This document shows, in pieces, positions 33,268-42,789 of a DNA stretch of 64,000 nucleotides. The position numbers were made by a program, and so were the translations under genes. The notes below the pieces were generated by a model. That model saw only the letters and a list, made by a program, of their open reading frames with translations. It searched no databases and was not told where the DNA came from. This DNA comes from Flavobacteria bacterium RIFCSPLOWO2_12_FULL_35_11 (GTDB taxonomy: Bacteria; Bacteroidota; Bacteroidia; Flavobacteriales; Flavobacteriaceae), in contig MGWK01000026.1 of assembly GCA_001800975.1 (NCBI GenBank), positions 62,001-126,000 of the forward strand, read 5' to 3'. Position 1 is the stretch's first letter; each line of letters begins with the position of its first letter.

Positions 33268-33564
33268 TCATGTCAATGATTGAACTTTATCAACGCTCCA
33301 GGCTTCTGGTTTGTTGTTGAACAATGCTTTTGCTTTTCCCCAAACCACTTTAAAAAGTTCAGAATTTCTGTAGGCTTCCAAATCAGCTTCAGTTTCCCAG
33401 TAACTATAGGTAAAAAAGGTATTGGAATCGTTTTTGTCTCTGTACAATTCCAATAAATTACATCCTTTAAAATTTCTTATTTTTTCTTTATTCTCATTAA
33501 AATTTTCAAGGAACAAGGCTATGTTTGATTCTTTAAAATTCATTTTTACAATTCGCACAAACAT
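33268..33564 (-). CDS. Antibiotic biosynthesis monooxygenase (ABM) family protein
   Basis: 98 residues, one ferredoxin-like ABM domain: FVRIVKMNFKESNIALFLENFNENKEKIRNFKGCNLLELYRD and TYSYWETEADLEAYRNSELFKVVW. Members are small dimeric oxygenases or heme or quinone-handling enzymes, and the name does not imply antibiotic production. It may share a promoter with the SAM hydrolase upstream, separated by 27 bp. Confidence 0.85.
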   Translation of the reverse strand: MFVRIVKMNFKESNIALFLENFNENKEKIRNFKGCNLLELYRDKNDSNTFFTYSYWETEADLEAYRNSELFKVVWGKAKALFNNKPEAWSVDKVQSLT

Positions 33565-33591
33565 ATTATTCTTGGGGTTTTTATTAATTAT

Positions 33592-34422
33592 TTAATTGAA
33601 CTTGACGGTTATTACAGCCCTGTAATTTAATCCCAGAAGCGAAACAGCGCCGCCCACAGTGCTTGTATTGCTGCGGTACATGGCAATTTCTAAAAAGTTG
33701 GCCGAATTGAATAACGCCAATCTGGTTCCATCTTTTTGACGTTGCTCTTTTGGTAATGAAAAATCGACAATATCGCTGTATTTTTCATGAATCTTGGTGA
33801 ATGTGTATCTATTAGCAATAACTTCAAAATCGCGTCCTTTTCCAACTTGGCTAAATAGTTTTTCACTGATGTTACTTATGGAATTTCCATAATTGTCAAC
33901 ATAGATAATATTGCCGAAAATTGTATTATTGTCGCCTGAAATTGTCGGCTGGAGTTCGCTAATTTTTTTGAATTCGGGAATCGTTTTTCCGATGATTTCC
34001 AATTTTCCGCCACGGGCAATATGACAGGCTACTTTTACAAAAACGTCTAAAACAGGAAAACTGCTTTCTATATATTCATGAATGTTTATTTCAACAATTT
34101 TTTCAGGGGTGATTTCTGACGCCAAAAGGGAAATAACGCCGTTATCCGGACAAATAAAATAATGGTTGTCCAGTTTTATTGCAATGTGTCTGTTTTCATC
34201 ATTTAATTCCGCATCAACACCAATAATATGAATGCTTCCATCAGGAAATTTTTTATAGGAGTTCCTTAAAATATAAGCGGTTTCTGTAATGTTAAATGGT
34301 GAAATTTGATGAGAAATATCCACAATTCGCGCATCTGGCAATTCGCTGTAAATAGTGCCTTTTACCGCCCCAACAAAGTGGTCTTTGATTCCAAAATCGG
34401 TGGTTAAAGTTATTATGGACAT
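33592..34422 (-). CDS. SAM hydroxide adenosyltransferase (DUF62 family)
   Basis: 276 residues with the family motifs IITLTTDFGIKDHFVGAVKG near the start, VDISHQISPFNITETAYIL, CPDNGVISLL and IYVDNYGNSISNI. The enzyme splits S-adenosylmethionine to adenosine and methionine using hydroxide and is related to fluorinase and chlorinase. The typical halogenase loop is not recognised, so hydrolase activity is favoured. It is divergent from phoH across a 180-bp promoter region. Confidence 0.9.
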   Translation of the reverse strand: MSIITLTTDFGIKDHFVGAVKGTIYSELPDARIVDISHQISPFNITETAYILRNSYKKFPDGSIHIIGVDAELNDENRHIAIKLDNHYFICPDNGVISLLASEITPEKIVEINIHEYIESSFPVLDVFVKVACHIARGGKLEIIGKTIPEFKKISELQPTISGDNNTIFGNIIYVDNYGNSISNISEKLFSQVGKGRDFEVIANRYTFTKIHEKYSDIVDFSLPKEQRQKDGTRLALFNSANFLEIAMYRSNTSTVGGAVSLLGLNYRAVITVKFN

Positions 34423-34523
34423 ATAATATTCAGACGAAATTTTTGATGAAAATTAAAGCAAATTTTTAATAAAATGTTTACAACTTATTTGTAATAATTC
34501 AATTTTTGTTATTTGATATTTAC

Positions 34524-34531
34524 TACATTTG
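34524..34531 (+). promoter_or_regulatory. -7 promoter box of phoH (TACATTTG)
   Basis: TACATTTG lies 71 bp before the TTG start. A TTG 15 bp upstream (34506-34508) is a candidate -33 box with a short spacer. Confidence 0.45.
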
Positions 34532-34602
34532 ACATGCAAATCTAATCAATTATTTGGTGATTGAAAGACTATTTTTTTAATAAGACTTAACACTTTTATC
34601 AT

Positions 34603-35553
34603 TTGAACGAACGTATTATTGTATTAACCGAAATTCATCCAAACGACTTATTTGGCAATAAAAATTCCAATATAGAACTTTTACAAAAATATTTTCCGAA
34701 ACTTAAGATTGTTGCCAGAGGAACAGAACTTAAAGTCTATGGTGAACCAGAAATTTTAGATGAATTTGAGAAACGGTTAGAAATGATTATTTCTTATTTT
34801 GGAAGATACAATAAACTTGACGAAAATAGTATTGAGCGTCTTTTGACCACAAACGGCAGCGAGCATAAAAGTTCACTTGAAGCTGATGGCGTTTTAGTTC
34901 ATGGCGTGAGCGGGAGACTTATTAAAGCCCAAACGCCAAACCAACGCATAATGGTTGAGAAAATGGGTAAAAATGATATGCTTTTTGCAGTTGGACCTGC
35001 CGGTACCGGAAAAACGTATACAGCGGTTGCTTTGGCTGTTAAAGCATTAAAGGAAAAAGAAGTAAGAAGAATTATTTTAACGCGGCCTGCAGTGGAATCT
35101 GGTGAAAATTTAGGATTTTTGCCCGGAGATTTAAAAGAAAAATTAGACCCATATATGCAACCATTATATGATGCATTGCGTGATATGATTCCATACGAAA
35201 GGCTGGATTCCTATTTGGAAAAGGAAATAATACAAATTGCGCCTTTGGCATTTATGCGGGGACGGACTTTAGACAATGCGTTTGTGATTTTGGACGAAGC
35301 GCAAAACACAACCCATAACCAAATGAAAATGTTTTTAACGCGGATGGGTAAAAATGCAAAATTTATTATTAACGGAGATCCCGGACAAGTAGATTTGCCA
35401 AGAAGACAAATATCGGGTTTAAAAGAAGCAATGCTTACGCTTAAAGATATTAATGGAATCGCATTTGTGCATTTTGACGATAAAGATATTATTAGACACC
35501 GATTGGTAAAAGATATCATTTTGGCTTATACAAACCTTGAAGTAGGTGAGTAA
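34603..35553 (+). CDS. phoH: PhoH-family ATPase
   Basis: 316 residues. An N-terminal KH-like region is followed by the P-loop ATPase core with Walker A GPAGTGKT and Walker B FVILDEAQN, plus the typical LTRPAVESGENLGFLPGDLKEK and NGDPGQVDLPR. PhoH-like proteins are cytoplasmic ATPases linked to RNA metabolism. The start codon is TTG at 34603 (NERIIVLTEIHP follows), and no ATG lies in a suitable place. purC follows after 115 bp. Confidence 0.93.
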   Translation: MNERIIVLTEIHPNDLFGNKNSNIELLQKYFPKLKIVARGTELKVYGEPEILDEFEKRLEMIISYFGRYNKLDENSIERLLTTNGSEHKSSLEADGVLVHGVSGRLIKAQTPNQRIMVEKMGKNDMLFAVGPAGTGKTYTAVALAVKALKEKEVRRIILTRPAVESGENLGFLPGDLKEKLDPYMQPLYDALRDMIPYERLDSYLEKEIIQIAPLAFMRGRTLDNAFVILDEAQNTTHNQMKMFLTRMGKNAKFIINGDPGQVDLPRRQISGLKEAMLTLKDINGIAFVHFDDKDIIRHRLVKDIILAYTNLEVGE

Positions 35554-35668
35554 TTAAACAATTGACAATTGATAATCAGCAATTGATAATTAAAAAATTA
35601 AACAGATAAACTAATATACAGTTAAACGACTAAACGATTCAAAACTTAAACAACTAAACGCCTAAAAA

Positions 35669-36622
35669 ATGAGCAACACAATTAACAACACTGCATTTAA
35701 CTTCCCAAATCAAAAATCGCTTTACAGAGGTAAGGTTAGAGAGGTTTACAATATTAATGATGAAATTTTGGTGATGATTGCCTCCGACAGGCTTTCTGCT
35801 TTTGACGTAGTGATGCCAAAACAAATTCCGTTTAAAGGGCAAATTTTAAACCAGATTGCGGCTAAAATGATGGATGCCACCAAAGATATTGTGCCAAATT
35901 GGATTATTGCCATTCCAGATCCAAATGTTGCTGTGGGTCATTTGTGTGATCCTTTTAAAGTTGAAATGGTTATTCGCGGCTACTTATCTGGTCATGCGGA
36001 TCGTGAATACAAATTGGGAAAACGATTTTTATGCGGTGTTGCAATGCCCGAGGGAATGAAAGAAAATGACAAGTTTCCTGAACCAATCATTACGCCTTCA
36101 ACAAAAGCTGAAGGAGGCGAGCATGATGAGGATATTTCAAGAGAGGAAATATTAAGCCAAGGAATTGTTTCAAAAGAAGATTATGAAGTGTTGGAAAAAT
36201 ACACCAAAGCTTTATTTCAACGCGGAACCGAAATTGCGGCAAAACGAGGTTTAATTTTGGTGGACACCAAATATGAATTCGGTAAAACCAAAGATGGTAA
36301 AATTGTGCTAATTGATGAAATTCACACACCCGATTCTTCTCGTTATTTTTATGCTGAAGGTTATCAAGAAAGACAAAATAAAGGGGAAGCCCAAAAACAA
36401 TTGTCTAAAGAATTTGTGCGCCAATGGTTAATTGAAAATGGTTTTCAGGGATTAAAAGATCAACAAATTCCGGAAATGACCGTAGAAAAAATAAATGAAA
36501 TTTCAGACAGATATATTGAATTGTATGAAAAAATCACCGGTGAAAAATTCGTAAAATCGGATGTGAGCAATATATTAGACAGAATTGAAAAAAACGTACT
36601 GTTTTTTTTAAATAATAGATAA
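35669..36622 (+). CDS. purC: Phosphoribosylaminoimidazole-succinocarboxamide synthase
   Basis: 317 residues, the long form found in Bacteroidota. SAICAR synthase joins aspartate to CAIR in purine synthesis. Motifs include [12 protein letters not shown] at the ATP site, [40 protein letters not shown] and [12 protein letters not shown]. The upstream 115 bp contain repeated AAACGACTAAACGATT-type sequence and no clear promoter box. It converges on the STAS-like gene, whose stop lies 3 bp away. Confidence 0.97.
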   Translation: MSNTINNTAFNFPNQKSLYRGKVREVYNINDEILVMIASDRLSAFDVVMPKQIPFKGQILNQIAAKMMDATKDIVPNWIIAIPDPNVAVGHLCDPFKVEMVIRGYLSGHADREYKLGKRFLCGVAMPEGMKENDKFPEPIITPSTKAEGGEHDEDISREEILSQGIVSKEDYEVLEKYTKALFQRGTEIAAKRGLILVDTKYEFGKTKDGKIVLIDEIHTPDSSRYFYAEGYQERQNKGEAQKQLSKEFVRQWLIENGFQGLKDQQIPEMTVEKINEISDRYIELYEKITGEKFVKSDVSNILDRIEKNVLFFLNNR

Positions 36623-36625
36623 GGT

Positions 36626-37057
36626 TTAGGCAGGTATTAAAGATACTAAAACATCAAGTATTTCGTCTTTATTTAGGTTGCTGTTAAGCCATTCCAACGC
36701 GTTTTCGTTTGTTGAAAATATTTCAACCGACTGGGATTTATTTTGTTGCATCATTTTAAACATCGTGGTAGAAACCACTTGATTGGGCGTGTTCGTAATA
36801 AGCGCAACACGCCTGTTCCCGTAAACCTTGGAATTGGCATCTAAAAACCTAACGTATTTGTCAATATCTTCCGGATTTGTGTTGAAAGTAACCTTTTTTA
36901 AATGTACGAAGTAATTTAAACTTGGTAAAAATAAGGGATCTAAAGTGATGCTTTTCTTAAATTCTATAAATGAATCAGCATCTAAAATACCTGTATGGTA
37001 TTCAACTATAAGGTTGTGTTCCTTTAAAATTTTATAATTACTTATTAAACCTGACAT
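36626..37057 (-). CDS. STAS-like small protein, paralogue A
   Basis: 143 residues, no signal or membrane segment. It is homologous to the next gene (SNYxIL near the N-terminus, HxGxLDxxSxI, SITLDPLFLPSLNYFVHL, LITNTPNQVVSTTMFK, EIFSTNENALEWLNSNL). The alternating strand-helix pattern and length suit a STAS/SpoIIAA-like or STAS-related fold (inference). It may take part in protein-protein signalling. The two paralogues are neighbours in tandem, each followed or preceded by its own hairpin. Confidence 0.7.
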   Translation of the reverse strand: MSGLISNYKILKEHNLIVEYHTGILDADSFIEFKKSITLDPLFLPSLNYFVHLKKVTFNTNPEDIDKYVRFLDANSKVYGNRRVALITNTPNQVVSTTMFKMMQQNKSQSVEIFSTNENALEWLNSNLNKDEILDVLVSLIPA

Positions 37058-37080
37058 TTATCAATTTTGTATAAAAATAA

Positions 37081-37117
37081 AAAAAAGTCCCAATTAAATA
37101 TACATTGGGACTTTTTT
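37081..37117. terminator. Terminator, 14-bp stem, between the paralogues
   Basis: AAAAAAGTCCCAAT pairs exactly with ATTGGGACTTTTTT across 9 nt. It follows paralogue B on the minus strand and precedes paralogue A. Confidence 0.9.
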
Positions 37118-37576
37118 TTACTGTTTTTTTTGCGGTTGATATTTAGCAGGATTTTTTAAGGCCATTAAAACATCAAGAATTTCGTATTTAATAAGGCTGC
37201 TATTTAGCCAGTTTATTGCCGCTGTGGTTGTAGAAAAAACCTCAATTTCTTTTAACTTTTGTGTATTGCTATTTTTAAATAAGGTTGCGAAAACCATTTG
37301 GTTTGGAGAATTGGTTACCAATACAACCTTTCTTTTTCTTTCAGATATAAAGTTTTCTTCCGTAAAATTATTGTATTTTCTGATATCATCTATTGAAGCA
37401 GTAACAACAACGTTGCTTAAATCTATAAAATAATTCATATTGGCAGAAAACAAGGGGTCAAGTGTGGTACTAGTCACAAAATTTATATAGGATTCCAAAT
37501 CTAAATTGCCCGAATGGCATTCAATAATAAGATTTTGTTTCTTTAAAATAATATAATTGCTATTTAGTGATGACAT
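37118..37576 (-). CDS. STAS-like small protein, paralogue B
   Basis: 152 residues, similar to paralogue A over most of its length: NYIILKKQNLIIECHSGNLD, STTLDPLFSANMNYFIDLSNV, VLVTNSPNQMVFATLFKN and EVFSTTTAAINWLNSSLIKYEILDVLM. The C-terminal tail KNPAKYQPQKKQ is unique. No known enzymatic motif is seen. The terminator follows directly after its stop. Confidence 0.7.
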   Translation of the reverse strand: MSSLNSNYIILKKQNLIIECHSGNLDLESYINFVTSTTLDPLFSANMNYFIDLSNVVVTASIDDIRKYNNFTEENFISERKRKVVLVTNSPNQMVFATLFKNSNTQKLKEIEVFSTTTAAINWLNSSLIKYEILDVLMALKNPAKYQPQKKQ

Positions 37577-37616
37577 TGGGGTTAGGGGTTAATTTTATTA
37601 AATAGGATTCGCATAT

Positions 37617-37659
37617 AATAAAAGTCCCAAATAAATAACTTTATTTTAGGACTTTTATT
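37617..37659. terminator. Hairpin upstream of paralogue B, after yidC-side DNA
   Basis: AATAAAAGTCC pairs with GGACTTTTATT across 21 nt. It terminates transcripts coming from yidC or guards the paralogue B promoter. It shares the GTCCC-type stem of the neighbouring terminator. Confidence 0.6.
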
Positions 37660-37684
37660 TAATACTATTTTTTATTTCTTTTTC

Positions 37685-39592
37685 TTATTTCTTTTTCTTT
37701 TGTTGTGCCTGTTGTTCTTGCGCTTGAGACATCGCCTGATTTAAGCGTTGACGAAATTTACCCTCTTTTTTAGGTTTCGTTTTGTTTACCTGAATTTGAG
37801 CATGAATTTTATCTTCATCAATAATGTAATTTTTAATTACAAACATAATGGCAACAGTCAATAAGTTAGAAACAAAATAGTACAAACTTAAACTGCTGGC
37901 ATACATATTAAAGAAAATTAACATCATAATTGGTGAAAGATACATCATCATTTTCATCATTTTTTGCATATCAGGCATTCCTTCTTGCGCTGGTTGTTGC
38001 ATCCCCATTTGCTGGTCTTGGCTCATTTTCATATAAAAGAAAATGGCAAGTGACGCTAAAATTGGGAATAAACTTATGTGAGATCCATACATCGGAATTC
38101 TAAACGGAAGTTCATATATGGAGTCGTATGCCGATAAGTCATCAGCCCATAAAAAACTTTGTTGACGTAAATCTATGTTCGATGGAAAAAAGCGGAACAA
38201 GGCAAAGAAAACAGGCATTTGCAACAATGCAGGAATACATCCGGCAAGCGGGCTTACACCAGCTTTACTTTGAAGCGCCATAGTTTCTTGTTGACGTTTC
38301 ATGGCATTTTCTTTTCCTGGTAAACGTTTGTTGATGTCTTCCATCTCAGGTTTTAAAACCTTCATTTTCGCGCTGGAAACATAAGATTTATAAACCAAAG
38401 GAGACATGATTATTCTGACTACAATCGTTAACAAAATAATGATTAAACCGTAATTTCCAATAAATAATTGTAAAAAGTTGAACACCGGAATGAAAATCCA
38501 TCGGTTTAAATAACCGAAAATTCCCCAACCAAGATTTACAATTTCTTTAATATTGCGGTCGTATTTTTTTAGAATTTGATAATCATTTGGTCCGATATAC
38601 CAATTCATATTGTAATTTAATTCACCTCCTTTTAGTGCCAGTGGTGCTTTTAAGTAAAATCCTTTTGTGAATGTGGTATCAACATCTTCATCAAGTGACA
38701 ATGTTTTAGATTCTAATTTGGCTGATGAAAAAGCCTGTTCAGAAATTAAAATGGAAGAGAAAAAATGTTGTTTGTAAGCAACCCAATTTACATCAGTTTC
38801 TTCCGCATCATCTTCGCCGCCAATTGATAAGTAATCGATGCTTTCATCCTCTTTTTCATAATACATTTCGGTTTGTTGGTTCTCATAGCTGATGCTTTTC
38901 TCTTTTCTGAAAGCTTCTAAACTATAATCTAAAGTCACCGGTTTGCTTGTGTCTAGTGAAGCGCTTAATCCTTGTGAGCGCACCGTGAAATCAACCATAT
39001 ATTCAGATGGTTTCATCACATATCGATATTCTAAATAGTTGCCTTCAGAAACTTTTAATTTCATGGAAAGCACTTGATTTTCGCCAACTTTTGATAGTTT
39101 TGGCTCAAAAAATAAGTCTTTTGTGTTTAATGTTCGGTTGTCGGAAGTTCCAAAGTTGATGTTAAAAGTGGCGTTGTTGTCCTTTATCATATACAATGGC
39201 AAAGAATCATAAGTCACATAATTTTTTAACAATGCTTCCTTAATTTGTCCGCCCTTATTTGAAATAACCAATTTAAGCAGGTCATTTTCCAATACCGTTT
39301 CTCCGTCTTTTTTAGCGGAAGGAAGTGTTGCGGAATAAGCAAAAACACCCAACTGGCCTTTCGCTTTAACCAAAGAAAGTGAATCTGTTGCCTGGGTAAT
39401 TATTTCGGATTTTTTGGTGGAATCAGTAAGGGTTGAAGTAACGGTAGCTTTTTCTACGTTTTCTATCTTGTTTTTCTCAGCTTCCAATTTTTCTTCCGGA
39501 GTTGGCTGATTGCTGTACATCCACCATAAAACGATAGCTCCTAATAAAACAAAACCTATCAGTGAATTAATATCAAATTTCTTTTCTTCCAT
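37685..39592 (-). CDS. yidC: Membrane protein insertase YidC
   Basis: 635 residues. Helix 1 (INSLIGFVLLGAIVLWWMYS) is followed by a large periplasmic P1 domain (about 90-340) and five C-terminal membrane helices with the insertase core (GNYGLIIILLTIVVRIIMSPLVYKSY, AGCIPALLQMPVFFALFRFFP). The tail is Gln/Lys-rich (AQEQQAQQKKKK) and may contact the ribosome. YidC inserts proteins into the inner membrane with or without SecYEG. pyrG ends 93 bp upstream on the same strand, so the two may be co-transcribed in part. Confidence 0.97.
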   Translation of the reverse strand: MEEKKFDINSLIGFVLLGAIVLWWMYSNQPTPEEKLEAEKNKIENVEKATVTSTLTDSTKKSEIITQATDSLSLVKAKGQLGVFAYSATLPSAKKDGETVLENDLLKLVISNKGGQIKEALLKNYVTYDSLPLYMIKDNNATFNINFGTSDNRTLNTKDLFFEPKLSKVGENQVLSMKLKVSEGNYLEYRYVMKPSEYMVDFTVRSQGLSASLDTSKPVTLDYSLEAFRKEKSISYENQQTEMYYEKEDESIDYLSIGGEDDAEETDVNWVAYKQHFFSSILISEQAFSSAKLESKTLSLDEDVDTTFTKGFYLKAPLALKGGELNYNMNWYIGPNDYQILKKYDRNIKEIVNLGWGIFGYLNRWIFIPVFNFLQLFIGNYGLIIILLTIVVRIIMSPLVYKSYVSSAKMKVLKPEMEDINKRLPGKENAMKRQQETMALQSKAGVSPLAGCIPALLQMPVFFALFRFFPSNIDLRQQSFLWADDLSAYDSIYELPFRIPMYGSHISLFPILASLAIFFYMKMSQDQQMGMQQPAQEGMPDMQKMMKMMMYLSPIMMLIFFNMYASSLSLYYFVSNLLTVAIMFVIKNYIIDEDKIHAQIQVNKTKPKKEGKFRQRLNQAMSQAQEQQAQQKKKK

Positions 39593-39649
39593 GGGTATAA
39601 TTAAATGTCAATTTGTCCATTACCTTTTTATCGTAATTAAAAAGCCCGA

Positions 39650-39657
39650 CAAATGTA
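39650..39657 (-). promoter_or_regulatory. -7 promoter box of yidC (TACATTTG)
   Basis: The reverse complement of 39650-39657 is TACATTTG, 58 bp before the yidC ATG, in the gap after pyrG. No convincing -33 box. Confidence 0.45.
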
Positions 39658-39685
39658 CTAAATGTAAATTAATTTTGGTTTTTTA

Positions 39686-41360
<1,675 letters not shown>

Positions 41361-41361
<1 letters not shown>

Positions 41362-41401
41362 AACAAACCTTCAATTTTTGGAAAAAATTGAAGGTTTGTT
41401 T
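41361..41401. terminator. Terminator between SDR gene and pyrG, 19-bp stem
   Basis: AAACAAACCTTCAATTTTT pairs perfectly with its complement across GGA. It ends the SDR transcript 24 bp after its stop and abuts the -33 box of pyrG. Confidence 0.9.
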
Positions 41402-41424
41402 TTTAATTGAATTTTAAAGAATAT

Positions 41425-42300
41425 TTATTTCTTTTTGCTTCTGATCATCATTTCAAGCATATCCCACATTTCTTTGGGAATATCTTCGAGCATATTAAAT
41501 TCTCCTGCACCTTTTAACCATTCTCCGCCATCAATTGTAATGACTTCACCATTTATATATGCCGAAAAATCGCTCATTAAATAAGCGGCCAAATTCGCCA
41601 ATTCCTGATGTTCGCCAACTCGGCCAACCGGAACTTTCTTTTTCATATCAAATTTATCTTTTAAATTTCCAGGCAACAATCTGTCCCAAGCGCCTTCAGT
41701 AGGAAACGGGCCAGGAGCGATGGCGTTGGAACGAATGCCGTATTTTGCCCATTCAACAGCTAAAGAACGGGTCATGGCCAAAACACCGGCTTTTGCGGTT
41801 GCGGATGGAACAACATAAGCCGAACCTGTCCACGCGTAAGTGGTCACAATATTTAAAATGGTTGATTTTGGCTGTTTGATGTCTATCCAATGTTTTCCAA
41901 ATGCCAGCGTGCAATTTTTGCTTCCTTTTAAAACAATGTCAATAACAGTGTCGAAAGCGTTGGCCGACAAACGTTCGGTTGGACTGATAAAATTTCCTGC
42001 GGCGTTGTTCAAAAGTCCATCAACTTTCCCAAATTTATCTAAAGTTGCCTGTAAAACAGCTTCGACTTCAGTGTAATTTCTAACATCACATTGAACTGCC
42101 AAAACGGTTCCTCCAGTTTTTTCTTCTAACTCTTGTTTTGCTTTTTCTAATTTTTCAATATTTCTTGAAGTGATGACCACATGAGCGCCAAGTTCTAAAA
42201 AATAAGTGGACATCGCCTTTCCTAAACCGCTTCCGCCACCTGTTACAACAATGACTTGATCTTTTAAACTTCCTTCTTTAAGCATTGGTTCAGTATACAT
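41425..42300 (-). CDS. SDR-family oxidoreductase, 2,4-dienoyl-CoA reductase-like
   Basis: 291 residues, single Rossmann domain, with the cofactor motif VTGGGSGLGKAM and the structural NNAAGNF. The usual catalytic YxxxK is changed to SATAK (VPSATAKAGVLAMTRSLAVEW), as in peroxisomal-type 2,4-dienoyl-CoA reductases, which have lost the Tyr. The C-terminus INGEVITIDGGEWLKGAGEFN fits that group. Its probable role is NADPH-dependent reduction in unsaturated fatty-acid breakdown. Other SDR activities cannot be excluded. Confidence 0.82.
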   Translation of the reverse strand: MYTEPMLKEGSLKDQVIVVTGGGSGLGKAMSTYFLELGAHVVITSRNIEKLEKAKQELEEKTGGTVLAVQCDVRNYTEVEAVLQATLDKFGKVDGLLNNAAGNFISPTERLSANAFDTVIDIVLKGSKNCTLAFGKHWIDIKQPKSTILNIVTTYAWTGSAYVVPSATAKAGVLAMTRSLAVEWAKYGIRSNAIAPGPFPTEGAWDRLLPGNLKDKFDMKKKVPVGRVGEHQELANLAAYLMSDFSAYINGEVITIDGGEWLKGAGEFNMLEDIPKEMWDMLEMMIRSKKK

Positions 42301-42387
42301 ATTTATGATATTTTTGATTTGTATAAAAGTATGTTTTTTTTTAATTTAGGGCTAAAAAATAAAAATAATATTTTTTTTTAAATTCTA

Positions 42388-42418
42388 TTTGCCAAAAACA
42401 AAAGTAATTGTATATTTG
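42388..42418 (+). promoter_or_regulatory. rpmH promoter (TTTG - 19 bp - TATATTTG)
   Basis: TTTG (42388-42391) and TATATTTG (42411-42418) are separated by exactly 19 bp. The box is 71 bp before the rpmH ATG. Confidence 0.75.
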
Positions 42419-42489
42419 CCAACGCTTTTGAGGAGAGGAATTCCAAAGAAAGCAACAACAGAAGAAACACTATTTTAAAGATATTTGTA

Positions 42490-42651
42490 ATGAGTAAAAG
42501 AACATATCAGCCATCAAAAAGAAAAAGAAGAAATAAGCACGGTTTTAGAGAACGTATGGCTAGTGCAACAGGTAGAAAAGTGTTGGCAAGAAGAAGAGCT
42601 AAAGGTAGAAAAAGAATAAGTGTATCTTCAGATCCGAGACCAAAAAAATAA
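42490..42651 (+). CDS. rpmH: 50S ribosomal protein L34
   Basis: 53 residues: [20 protein letters not shown], then [22 protein letters not shown] and a short tail [10 protein letters not shown]. The start, the KR-rich body and the [14 protein letters not shown] core are diagnostic. It is too short for the ORF track and lies opposite a shadow ORF on the minus strand (42507-42695). It is a component of the large ribosomal subunit. Its own promoter is upstream and a terminator follows, so it is monocistronic here. Confidence 0.97.
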   Translation: MSKRTYQPSKRKRRNKHGFRERMASATGRKVLARRRAKGRKRISVSSDPRPKK

Positions 42652-42674
42652 TGAAACAATAGTTTTGTATATAG

Positions 42675-42696
42675 GGTGTTACTTTTTAGTAACACC
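42675..42696 (+). terminator. Terminator after rpmH
   Basis: GGTGTTACT pairs with AGTAACACC across TTTT and is followed by a run of T residues, 23 bp after the L34 stop. Confidence 0.9.
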
Positions 42697-42789
42697 TTTT
42701 TTTTGAACTTTTAATAAGTTTTGAAAACTATTTCACCCCAGAAAACGAATTTTATAGATATTTGTACCATACTATTTTATATTTAAAAA

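Noticed and set aside
33268-33564. Antibiotic biosynthesis function
   Set aside because: The ABM family name is broad, and no biosynthetic cluster is present.
42507-42695. 62-codon minus-strand ORF opposite rpmH
   Set aside because: Antisense shadow. The plus strand encodes ribosomal protein L34, which is unmistakable.
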